A DNA stretch of 64,000 nt, taken from positions 806,001 through 870,000 of the forward strand of contig CAJJBQ010000002.1 of NCBI GenBank assembly GCA_905182405.1, given 5' to 3'. Below the pieces are notes generated by a model. The model searched no databases and was not told the origin of the DNA. It saw only the letters and a program-made list of their open reading frames with translations. Of the stretch, positions 35,140-43,730 are shown piece after piece; position 1 is the stretch's first letter, and the number at the start of each line of letters is the position of its first letter. The DNA is from Akkermansiaceae bacterium (GTDB lineage: Bacteria; Verrucomicrobiota; Verrucomicrobiia; Verrucomicrobiales; Akkermansiaceae). Made by a program: the position numbers and the translations under genes.

Positions 35140-38100
35140 TCATTTTTTGATGGTGGCTTTACGGTAGATGAAGGAGTCGGAAGTGAGCAGGGAAACGATC
35201 ACCTCATCAAAGCTTCCCTCGTTTTCAAGGTAAGCTTTTTCGGCATCGATCAGGGTTTTGGAGTCGGAGAGTGTTTCGTTGCGGCCCATGAAGAAACGGA
35301 AGGCGTGACGGATGATGGACTGTCGTGCTTTGTCGGATTTTGCCAAGCGGTCGATCAGGTCAAACGCATCATCAACATCCCCGTCTAGTTTAGGGTCGCC
35401 GGTGCCATCTAGCACACCTTTTGGATTGATCGGCAGGGTTTTGTAAACCGACAGTTTGGCTCCGTAGATCAACTCAGTGAGCGGCGCTCTATGGTCCGGA
35501 GCTTTTTTGATGAGGTTTTCAGGGTGCTCAAGGTTTTCCTCGGTTCGGAATCTTCCGAAGTCGTCGTAGATTTCAAAGGGGAAGCCAAGCGGATCCATTT
35601 TCTGATGACAGCGCCAGCAAGCTTCGGCACCGGTCTTGATCTCCATTCGCTGTCGCATGGTCTTGGCATGGTCGGGATCAATCACCGCATCGACGGTGAT
35701 CGGCACATCGGGGATGGTCCCGGCGAGGAGTTTTTCCTGAACCCATTTGCCACGGTGGATGGGGTCGGTCTCGAGATTCTGGGAATGTGCGATCAGCCAG
35801 GCGGGGTGGGTGAGAATGCCCTTGCGATTCGGCATCTTCGCCGGCTGCTGTGCCGGATAATCCCAGCTCCGCCAGTCAACATTCCAGTATGAGGTAACTT
35901 CTTCGCCCCGCATCTGCTGTCCGGACCGGCCAAGCACTGGCCCGCCGTTCCAGAATCCCATACCGTTTTTCATATAAGGAAGAGCGCCGGATTGGCCATC
36001 GCTAAAGTGCAGCTCAAGCCCGGCCATCATCTTCTGGAGCTTCCTGAGGATTTTGGGGTGATCGCCCTTTTTCTCACGCTGAAACTCCCAATGGGTTCTC
36101 AAGAAAGCCTCGTGCGGGGCGACGTCTTCCGGCTTCCATTCCTGCCACTCTTGGTCCTTGAAGTGGTCGTAAATCTCTTTCAGGGCATCGGAAGCAGCCG
36201 TCATCGAGGCGTTATCGCCGTTGTGAAAAATGTAGAACTTGTCGGTGGTCAACAACTCTTCAAGCACCCGCTCATCCTTGTCGAGAATATGTTCGACCAG
36301 CATGTCTGCCTCTTCGATCAGTCTACTGACCGCAGGTTCGTGGCGACCGGCCCCAAACCGGCTGTCGTCCTTGAAGACCTTGAGCGCCTTGGGATAGCCG
36401 AAGAACTCACGAAAGAAACGCAACTTCCGGATCGGCTGGTTCGTCACGCTGGGGTTAATGTTGGCGGCCTGCACCGCTTCGTCGATGATCGTCCACTGGT
36501 CGCGGCGTTTGAGCATCCGGCGCACCTCGCGCGCGTAATCCTCACGCGTATTAAGCCGACCTTCTCGTGCAACCTTTGCCAGTTCCTCGTCCGGACTTGA
36601 GTCGGTCAGCGCGTAGGCAAGGGCATAACTCGCATCTCTCGGCGAGATCATCCGTCGGCCATGCTCATCTGCGGCACCCGCTCCAAATTCGTGGCGGTAG
36701 GCAAATTCGGTATTCAAGATCAAGGACTCGATCAACTTAGTAATCGCCTGCTGCTGCTCGAGTTTGACCATGAACTTCTTGAGCAGCTCCCGGTTCTCGG
36801 CACGCTCCATATCACTCGGCGGACGCTCAAAAATCTTGGCATACAACTCATCGATCATTGCGTTGATCCGGGCATCATCCGCACCAAGCGCTAACTCGCG
36901 TTCCTGCTTGAACGACTTGGTCCAGTCGGACACGCATTTTTCAATGATCGCCTGATAGCTGTCACCCTTCTCACGATGCTTCTTAATCGACGCAACGATC
37001 ACTTGCATCTCCCCATCATTTAATGGCTTATGCGTTGGTGCTGGTCTACGTTTCTTGGCTTCCCGGTATATAAGATCCATGTCCCAGTGATCCCAGAACA
37101 CCTTCATCATCGTGATACGGTTCTCAATACGATAAGCGGAGACGCCTTGCCTGACCCAGTCGCCTTCGGCTAGCAGGATGATCTTTTCATAGTCTGCGCG
37201 CTGGTCATCCAAGTAAGGCATCCAGAGCGAGCCCTTGTCATCCTTCATCACCTTGGTCGTATCCTCCGAGACTTCGTGTGGGGATTTCTTGTGAGTCACA
37301 ATGCTTCGGAGCACCGCGTCGAGGTCTTGTTTGTCCTGTGAGTTGAGGAACTCGGGGCGTAGAATACGATAGGTTTTCTGCCCAGGAAACTTTCTTTTGC
37401 GCATGCCTGGGAAAGGGATATCAACACGCTCAAGCTTGGGCAAAAGCGCCTCATGCTTGTCGCCATAAATCTCCTGAAGCAGGCGATCCATGTATGTGTC
37501 GGTGGCCAGGAAGTCTTTGCGTGACCGCAGTATTTCCCGGTGCTGCAGCTCGTCCTGCATCAAGGCATACATCGCCGGGTAGTGCGCCTTCATCACCGAC
37601 GCGGACGCCATGTGTCCGGCGATCCGCTTGGCGTTGCCGACCATCGTCAGCAGGTGACCGGTCGTCAACGCATCATTGCCGAAGTAGCGAACGCCGACCT
37701 TCTCAGGCAGGAGGTAGGGATTGGTGATCGTTCGACGGAATTTGTTGCCATGCTCGGTCTTCGGGCTCCAATGGATGCCGCTATCGCCTGCGACCGTGTA
37801 ATTGTTGCCGTAAATTTCCCTCTTAGGTTCGTAGTCAAGCAGGCGGTTCACTTTTTCACTGAAAATAAATTCGCTCACCAGCCAACGGCGGTCTGCGGTG
37901 AACCCGGGAAGGTCGGCATGCTTTCCAGAAAATAGTTCTTCATGTTTGACGACGTTCCCGTATTCGGAGCGCCTGAGTTTTTCGGCCAAAGCTTTCGCCG
38001 CATCGCCCGTCACCTGGCTCTCAAGCCATTTGATGAGAATTTTACGTTCGGCCTTGGTCGGCTGTTTCTCATCCTCAGGGGGCATGTCTTCGAAAAGCAC

Positions 38101-38391
38101 CGCTTCATTTGCATCGCTGTAGAGCGTTTTCAAATCGACAGGATCGATGGTCTCAAGCTGATCCAAGCGGATATCACCCTTCTGTTTGTCAACACCATGG
38201 CAAGAATAGCAATGCTTCTCCATGATCTTCATCGCCTTGTCCTTCAGGACGGTGGGGTCGAACTCGGGCTCCGAAGTGTCGCTTTTCGACAACACGTTTT
38301 CTGCAGCGGCTCCTGATTGCCCGAGACAGAAAGACCCTGCCGCGATCGCGATGAACGCGCTGGAAAGGAATTTTAAAACAACGAATTGCAT
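35140..38391 (-). CDS. DUF1592/1588-type cytochrome-like protein, second pair
   Basis: 1083 residues with signal peptide (FLSSAFIAIAAGSFCLGQ). Near the N-terminus CYSCHGVDKQKGDIRLD (Cys61-Cys64-His65) is a haem c or PSCyt1 motif, followed by FEDMPPEDEKQP, a common companion sequence. The middle is a long variant of the DUF1592 region (MISPRDASYALAYALTDSSPDEEL), then DUF1588-like and DUF1585-like parts with a second CWRCHQKMDPLGFPFEIYDDFGR motif. It is larger than the usual 800-900 residues because of an insertion of about 250 residues in the first half (about 140-420). It is co-transcribed with the DUF1552 gene downstream. Confidence 0.87.
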   Translation of the reverse strand: MQFVVLKFLSSAFIAIAAGSFCLGQSGAAAENVLSKSDTSEPEFDPTVLKDKAMKIMEKHCYSCHGVDKQKGDIRLDQLETIDPVDLKTLYSDANEAVLFEDMPPEDEKQPTKAERKILIKWLESQVTGDAAKALAEKLRRSEYGNVVKHEELFSGKHADLPGFTADRRWLVSEFIFSEKVNRLLDYEPKREIYGNNYTVAGDSGIHWSPKTEHGNKFRRTITNPYLLPEKVGVRYFGNDALTTGHLLTMVGNAKRIAGHMASASVMKAHYPAMYALMQDELQHREILRSRKDFLATDTYMDRLLQEIYGDKHEALLPKLERVDIPFPGMRKRKFPGQKTYRILRPEFLNSQDKQDLDAVLRSIVTHKKSPHEVSEDTTKVMKDDKGSLWMPYLDDQRADYEKIILLAEGDWVRQGVSAYRIENRITMMKVFWDHWDMDLIYREAKKRRPAPTHKPLNDGEMQVIVASIKKHREKGDSYQAIIEKCVSDWTKSFKQERELALGADDARINAMIDELYAKIFERPPSDMERAENRELLKKFMVKLEQQQAITKLIESLILNTEFAYRHEFGAGAADEHGRRMISPRDASYALAYALTDSSPDEELAKVAREGRLNTREDYAREVRRMLKRRDQWTIIDEAVQAANINPSVTNQPIRKLRFFREFFGYPKALKVFKDDSRFGAGRHEPAVSRLIEEADMLVEHILDKDERVLEELLTTDKFYIFHNGDNASMTAASDALKEIYDHFKDQEWQEWKPEDVAPHEAFLRTHWEFQREKKGDHPKILRKLQKMMAGLELHFSDGQSGALPYMKNGMGFWNGGPVLGRSGQQMRGEEVTSYWNVDWRSWDYPAQQPAKMPNRKGILTHPAWLIAHSQNLETDPIHRGKWVQEKLLAGTIPDVPITVDAVIDPDHAKTMRQRMEIKTGAEACWRCHQKMDPLGFPFEIYDDFGRFRTEENLEHPENLIKKAPDHRAPLTELIYGAKLSVYKTLPINPKGVLDGTGDPKLDGDVDDAFDLIDRLAKSDKARQSIIRHAFRFFMGRNETLSDSKTLIDAEKAYLENEGSFDEVIVSLLTSDSFIYRKATIKK

Positions 38392-38435
38392 TTTTACTGG
38401 ATTAATTACTCTAGCAAGCCTCAGACCTTACAACC

Positions 38436-38510
38436 AACCCCCTTTCACCCCCCTCTGCTCCGCTCCACGGCGGCTTCAAAGCCCTCCCGCCAAAAGCAAT
38501 TTCCTAGCAG
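38436..38510 (+). repeat. Dispersed 75-bp repeat, copy 9
   Basis: AACCCCCTTTCACCC to CAATTTCCTAGCAG. Here the central stem is GGCTTCAAAGCC, with both arms altered relative to GCCTTCAAGGC in other copies. Its right edge cuts an aminopeptidase-like gene. Confidence 0.94.
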
Positions 38511-38690
38511 TCAGACTCGATCCGCAGTCGCCACCTTTCGAGCCCGATCCATCTCGAGATCCCGAACAATCAGGATAGACGTCCCGTCCGCGAAGTCGAT
38601 AATCACCATCGAGTCGCCCACGACGAACTGGGTTCGATGAAACAGAGAGGCCTTACTCCCGGCATTGCCGGCGAGGACGGTAGCACGATT
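38511..38690 (-). pseudogene. N-terminal-domain remnant of an Xaa-Pro aminopeptidase-like protein
   Basis: The minus-strand frame reads AGSKASLFHRTQFVVGD, then SMVIIDFADGTSILIVRDLE and MDRARKVATADRV. It ends at a TGA that touches the right end of repeat copy 9. This is the pattern of the creatinase/prolidase N-terminal domain found in Planctomycetota and Verrucomicrobiota Xaa-Pro peptidases (FxVGD and LIVRDxExxRA). The metallopeptidase domain that should follow is absent, replaced by the repeat and by unrelated genes. The true start upstream is not identifiable. Confidence 0.5.
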
Positions 38691-38860
38691 GGAACTCGTG
38701 CAGGGAGAGGAAAGCCGATTATGAGATCTCTTCCAGCTGCGAAATATTCGCTAAGGAAAATCTCCAAGGCTTCAACCAACGGTCGAGAATCTCGAAGGTC
38801 CCCACTCTCCGTTGATCTTGTGTGGATCACCGAGTAGAAACCAGCATGGATAAACACCGT

Positions 38861-41800
38861 TCATCGGGCTAACTTCCTCTCTTCTACCCCAAAATGGTGC
38901 AGCACGTTCCTAACCAGCGTGCTCAGTTTTTCATCGTGGTATAAACCCCAGGCAGTTGCAATCGATCCGGAATGGAACACGCGTCCGCCTTCGGGGCGTT
39001 CCCAGTAGATGATCTCCGCGATCGTCTGCTCATCCCCAGTCCGTGCCTTGTGTGCTTCGGCATTAAAATCGAGAACGTTTCGCTTGGCGTGGCTGCGCGC
39101 CAAGGTGGTGATCCCCTCGGGCTCAACCAGTCCATTTATCGCCGGATTTTCGGTCGCCCTCAGCAAAGTCGAGAGCCGCACATCATACTCGTGTCCGACC
39201 GCACCGATCGTCTTGTTGACGAACCCAAACTCTTCCCCCTTTTTGAGTTCGACCTTGTGGGGCTCATTAAAGAGGAAGTGGTCCGGCAGATCGGCCTGAT
39301 AGGGTTTGAAGGCTCCGCCGCCCCATCCGATGCAGCTCAGCCCGACCAGCTTCCATGCGGGGTAGCCGCAAAAGCGCATCAGGCTGCCGCGTTTGAAATC
39401 GTGGCTGTGATAAAGCTCGCCCACTTTGGCGCTCGCCCGACCGCCGATGCTCTTGCCGAACTTTCGGCACTCCATCACCTCGCCGGACTCGTCGAAGCTC
39501 ACCCGCCAAAACATGGTATTGCCCGACATCACCACCGCCGCGCCACCGGCTTTCAGATAGTGGTCAAGCCCGTCGTAGGCACGCGCCGACCAATATTCAC
39601 TATGCCCGTTAATACAGACGGCCTTGTATCCCTTCAACACTTCAGGATTTCGATCCAGGTCGTGGTCGGTGATGACGTCGTAGTCATACCCGTGCTTATC
39701 CAACCACAGATGTAGAAAGCGTTCGCCGCGGAGGAGGTGGCTATATCCTCCACCAATGTAGGTCTTGTTTGGTCCGGCGGCTGGCCAGGGCACCTTCATC
39801 CCAATCTTGTAGGTTGGCTGACCGTTGTGGTGATCGCTGTAACAGCTGTACTTTGGAGCGCCCGGGTGACTACTGCCCAATCCACTCGTCCCCATGTTGA
39901 TCAATCCCGGCTCGTGATTGACCGGAAAAGGAGTCGAATTGTAGGCCAGCCAGGTATTGGATGAAACGAGAACAAGCAAGGGTGCCTTGGGTCGCGATTC
40001 GGGCCGGCGCACAATGAAGGTGGTGTAGTAGCGCATGGGTTTACCCTCGATCTGGAAATCGAAGCGTCCCGCGTAAACTCCGGACTTGGTATCGGCGGGG
40101 ACACGGAACCGGTGGTTGACACCCCAGCGCGCATTATAGAGTTCGTCGCCTGCCAATCTCAAGCCGTGACCACGTTGCGGATCTGTGGCTGGATCGTAAT
40201 CAGAATCGTGTCGGCCGACAGCCGCGGCATCAAAGCTCGGCCCGCCTACCATCCAGGTTCCACGGTTGATGATCTGCCCGTCGCGTCCATCCGATCCCGC
40301 ATCGGCGATGCGCGTGCCACGCTCCTCGGTAAACGGCCAGCAACCCAGCACAGATTCTCCTTCCGGTATCGTCAGACCACGATCAGCAAGGTGTTTCTGG
40401 ATTTGCTCTCCATCGAGCGCCCGCCCGTGCATGGTGCACATTGCGATGTCGCCGTTGTAAAAACTCGCTGCCACACCATCGCTTCCGTACGCGCCGATTC
40501 GTATCGCGGTTCGCCCGGGTCTTACTACACCGGAAAAAGGAAACTCGGCCGCCAACTTGCCGTCGATATAGATGCGCTTCTTCTTCCCGTCCCAACTCGC
40601 CGCGAGGTGATGCCACTGTTGGACTTTAATCAGTCCCTGCTTGGTTTGGTGAAGCGAGGCTGGATCGTGAGCTCCACCCGCTCCGGTCATGAAGACAATC
40701 CGATCGCCGCTAAGAAACAAGCCGATCCCGCAACTGTTCGGATAATCGTGCTGGGTGAGCAAGCCCTGCCAACCGTTGAGGTTGAACGGACGGATCCAGC
40801 ATTCCAAAGTCAGCTCGCTCAGCCGTCTCTCATCGGGCAAGCCCTTGCTCACGTGCACATAAGAACCCGGATGGATCGGCTGCGTCTTCGGCACCTCGAC
40901 GCGGAAAGCTTTCAGCACCGGATCCTGATCCCTGCTCTCGGGATCTTCTCCCAGTTTCACCACGCTCAAATCATAGGGACCGCTGCTGCTAACCCGGAAT
41001 TCGATTTCCTCGCCGGCGGCGATACTCTTTTGCGCGTAGGCATGCAGGCCGGGTAAATCCACCGCTTGATGGGCGGGAATCTCCTGCTGATCGGATAATT
41101 CCTCCGCAGCCGAACCAGTCGCGCCCGGCAACTTAGCTGATCTCAAAAAAGCTACCAGGTCGGCGATTTCGCCAGGCTTTAAAAGTTCATCCGCAAGCGG
41201 AGGCATGAGCGAGGCGCTGGCATACTTTGCCGCTTTGATATCCCGGAGGAAAACCGCTTCCTCAACTCCCGGAGCTGGCGATAGAATCATCTGATCTACG
41301 GTGTCTCTAAGAATCAGTCCCCCGCTCTCTCCTGCCTCCGTCCGGACACTTACCATTTCGAAATTTCGGGCGATCGACGAACTGGGATAGACGATGGCTT
41401 CCAACAAATCCATCTCACTGCGGATTGATCCGATCCCGGTCAGGTCAGGCCCAAATTTCACGCCTTGATCCCCCATGACATGACAGGTGATACACAAGGA
41501 TTTCGTCGCATTTTGGAATAGTTTCCTCCCGCGCGCCGAATCTCCCATCGGTAACAATGCCGCAAGCTTCTTGAGGCGTGCCTGTTGGTGGGCCAGTGAG
41601 GCTGGATCCGGCTCGACGAGGTCAGCCAACTCGATCTTCGGCATGGCATGCGGCGACGCGTTGCGTTGTTCGACCTCGTGCATGAGGCGAACCTGTTTCG
41701 CCAGTGGATCGTCCGCTGGAAGGTTCTCGTGATCGCCGATCTCGTGGAGCGCAAAGATAAGCGCGTGACGCAAAAATGCGTCCACTTCTTCATCCCCCGC

Positions 41801-43366
41801 ACTCAGCAGCGGCTTCACCGCCCGCCGATCGCCGATCCTCCCCAGCGCCATCGCGGCGAGCCGACAATGGTGTTTATCATTCGAGGCAAGCAGCGCGATC
41901 AAAGAATCAACCGCAGCGGCATCACGCCGCAAGCCCACGCTATGGATCGCCGCTGTTCGCACTCCAGCATTGTCATCATTCAGAAATTCCCGCACCGCCC
42001 GCTGCGCCGACTCACTCGCGATGCGATGCAGTGCCCACAGAGCCGGAACATTCTTCGCAGACCGAAGCGCATCGATATTTTCCTCCTTAGCTAAAGCATT
42101 GATGGCTCGTTTCACGACAGCCGGTCGCTCATCCGAAAGCCAACTGATGTCAGGTTTTCCCCAGTCCAACCCAAGACCACGTGGATCGCTCGGTGTCGGC
42201 GAAATCTTCTTTTGAAGCCGATAGATCGCGCCGAGAATGTGCGGCTTGGCGACCTTCGAAGTCGGACAACAGATCATGTACCAGCTGCCCGTGTCCGCCA
42301 CAAGCACACTGCCGTCGGCATCTTCGATCACGTCAGTGGGATGAAAATCGTTTTGATCGCTCTCGATCAACGCACTTGTCGCGGCGCCGTAACTCGAACC
42401 CTTTCGGCTCAGTTCATGCCTGGAGATCCGGCGCAGGTTGAAATCGGCACAAAGCAAATCCCCGCGCAGCCCCAGCGCATCATTCTTCGGCATCACGAGT
42501 CCCGACGGAGCAGCAGGCCCCATCTGTGCCAGGATCGGAAGCAAGTCGCCGGTACGGGGATGAGGCGAGAGAACACGGTCGTGTTTTTTGCCCCACATGC
42601 CGCCATAGACCGCATGTAAAATGCCGTCGCGCCTCCCGGGCTTGGAGAGATCAAAGAAGGTGCCGCTCACAAATCGCTCCCCACTTTCGCTAAAGGCCAC
42701 CCCGACGGGATTGTCCATCCCTCCGGTAATCACCACATCCAGATCGCTGCCGTCAGGCTTGGAACGAAAGAGATGGGCCGCGCTCGTATTGAAGGTCTTT
42801 CCATTTCCGAGCACGTGGCTCTGCGGCGCGAACGCCCCCTTGCACCAGTAAAAATATCCATCCGGGCCGAGGTAGGGTCCGTGCAAGTCGTTGCCACAAC
42901 CTGTGATGGAACCGCCGTCGAACCAGACACTCCGTTCATCCGCGACGTGGTCGCCATTAGTATCGCGGAGCTTCCAAATGTGAGGCGGAGCAGTGACATA
43001 GACGGCACCTTCATGGACGAGAATGCCTTCCGGGAAAGGAAGACGCTCGGCGAAGACGCTCGACTCATCAAACACCCCATCGCCGTCCCGGTCGACCAAC
43101 CTCAACACACGATGCTTCGGATCTTTCAACTGAACCGGCGCCTTATCGGTGTTGCCGGAGCTGTCGGTGACATAGAGCACGCCGCCGTTATCGAAAGCCA
43201 TGTGAATCGGCCTCTGCACCAGCGGCGGCGCGGCGACACGCTTCAGAACATAGCCCTCAGGAATCGTAAAGGTATGGGGCGCGATCGTGACTTTTTCAGC
43301 CCCAAGCTCGGGCGGACAGAATAAGAAAGCCAAGCAACCAAGAAAGAGAACGCGAGAGAATCTCAT
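38861..43366 (-). CDS. PVC-type dehydrogenase/HEAT/cytochrome c protein fused to LamG and DMFase-like domains
   Basis: I choose ATG 43366 (MRFSRVLFLGCLAFLFCP) because it gives a signal peptide; the longer frame from 43543 does not. About 1501 residues: a six-bladed membrane-bound-dehydrogenase-type propeller (about 25-420; GVLYVTDSSG, HVADERSVWFDG); HEAT repeats (about 430-590; GVRTAAIHSVGLRRDAAAV); a cytochrome c segment with CITCH (about 627) and GVKFGPDLTGIG; a LamG domain (SYVHVSKGLPDERRLSELTL to MCTMHGRALDGEQI, about 860-1040); and a C-terminal region like the large subunit of N,N-dimethylformamidase (WLAYNSTPFP, DYDVITDHDLDRNP, GHSEYWSARAYDGLDHYL). The last is a known but poorly studied family. 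The combination in one exported protein suggests redox-coupled processing of a large extracellular substrate. Confidence 0.85.
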   Translation of the reverse strand: MRFSRVLFLGCLAFLFCPPELGAEKVTIAPHTFTIPEGYVLKRVAAPPLVQRPIHMAFDNGGVLYVTDSSGNTDKAPVQLKDPKHRVLRLVDRDGDGVFDESSVFAERLPFPEGILVHEGAVYVTAPPHIWKLRDTNGDHVADERSVWFDGGSITGCGNDLHGPYLGPDGYFYWCKGAFAPQSHVLGNGKTFNTSAAHLFRSKPDGSDLDVVITGGMDNPVGVAFSESGERFVSGTFFDLSKPGRRDGILHAVYGGMWGKKHDRVLSPHPRTGDLLPILAQMGPAAPSGLVMPKNDALGLRGDLLCADFNLRRISRHELSRKGSSYGAATSALIESDQNDFHPTDVIEDADGSVLVADTGSWYMICCPTSKVAKPHILGAIYRLQKKISPTPSDPRGLGLDWGKPDISWLSDERPAVVKRAINALAKEENIDALRSAKNVPALWALHRIASESAQRAVREFLNDDNAGVRTAAIHSVGLRRDAAAVDSLIALLASNDKHHCRLAAMALGRIGDRRAVKPLLSAGDEEVDAFLRHALIFALHEIGDHENLPADDPLAKQVRLMHEVEQRNASPHAMPKIELADLVEPDPASLAHQQARLKKLAALLPMGDSARGRKLFQNATKSLCITCHVMGDQGVKFGPDLTGIGSIRSEMDLLEAIVYPSSSIARNFEMVSVRTEAGESGGLILRDTVDQMILSPAPGVEEAVFLRDIKAAKYASASLMPPLADELLKPGEIADLVAFLRSAKLPGATGSAAEELSDQQEIPAHQAVDLPGLHAYAQKSIAAGEEIEFRVSSSGPYDLSVVKLGEDPESRDQDPVLKAFRVEVPKTQPIHPGSYVHVSKGLPDERRLSELTLECWIRPFNLNGWQGLLTQHDYPNSCGIGLFLSGDRIVFMTGAGGAHDPASLHQTKQGLIKVQQWHHLAASWDGKKKRIYIDGKLAAEFPFSGVVRPGRTAIRIGAYGSDGVAASFYNGDIAMCTMHGRALDGEQIQKHLADRGLTIPEGESVLGCWPFTEERGTRIADAGSDGRDGQIINRGTWMVGGPSFDAAAVGRHDSDYDPATDPQRGHGLRLAGDELYNARWGVNHRFRVPADTKSGVYAGRFDFQIEGKPMRYYTTFIVRRPESRPKAPLLVLVSSNTWLAYNSTPFPVNHEPGLINMGTSGLGSSHPGAPKYSCYSDHHNGQPTYKIGMKVPWPAAGPNKTYIGGGYSHLLRGERFLHLWLDKHGYDYDVITDHDLDRNPEVLKGYKAVCINGHSEYWSARAYDGLDHYLKAGGAAVVMSGNTMFWRVSFDESGEVMECRKFGKSIGGRASAKVGELYHSHDFKRGSLMRFCGYPAWKLVGLSCIGWGGGAFKPYQADLPDHFLFNEPHKVELKKGEEFGFVNKTIGAVGHEYDVRLSTLLRATENPAINGLVEPEGITTLARSHAKRNVLDFNAEAHKARTGDEQTIAEIIYWERPEGGRVFHSGSIATAWGLYHDEKLSTLVRNVLHHFGVEERKLAR

Positions 43367-43406
43367 GAGTGAACTCTCGCAGGAAACTATCTTGTAAACA
43401 ATCCCA

Positions 43407-43694
43407 TTACTGAGCCATAAAATCAGCCTCCTGGAATTCTTCAACCTCAGGAATCCATCGATTTTCGACGAACTCGACGTGGCGCGGGTGTTCGCAATAA
43501 CCTTGGAATGCTTCTTCGCTGTCGAAGTGCATCGAGATGCCAACGGTATGGATGTTCTTCGGACTGATCTGGCGGAGAATCTGAAAATCCTTCACCCCGG
43601 GAAGCGAAGTCAGCTCTGCAGCAGCCGAGAGAAACTCCGCCTCCGCTTCGGAGCCTGTGGTGAAGGCCAGCGCCTTCGCCGATGATCTCATCAA
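43407..43694 (-). CDS. Dabb-domain (stress-responsive A/B barrel) protein
   Basis: 95 residues, with SLPGVKDFQILRQISPKNIHT and ISMHFDSEEAFQGYCEHPRHVEFVE, which is the C-terminal two thirds of the dimeric alpha/beta barrel family. The His in EHPRHVEF is the common conserved one. The usual first strand (hydrophobic, around His) is not seen after the start MMRSSAKALAF, and the upstream DNA offers it only in another frame. The gene may therefore be slightly truncated. It lies 40 bp before the large dehydrogenase gene on the same strand and may be co-transcribed. Function unknown in this context. Confidence 0.6.
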   Translation of the reverse strand: MMRSSAKALAFTTGSEAEAEFLSAAAELTSLPGVKDFQILRQISPKNIHTVGISMHFDSEEAFQGYCEHPRHVEFVENRWIPEVEEFQEADFMAQ

Positions 43695-43730
43695 GGAGTA
43701 GGGGTGCGGAGCCCATGAACGTAGCGGTAT

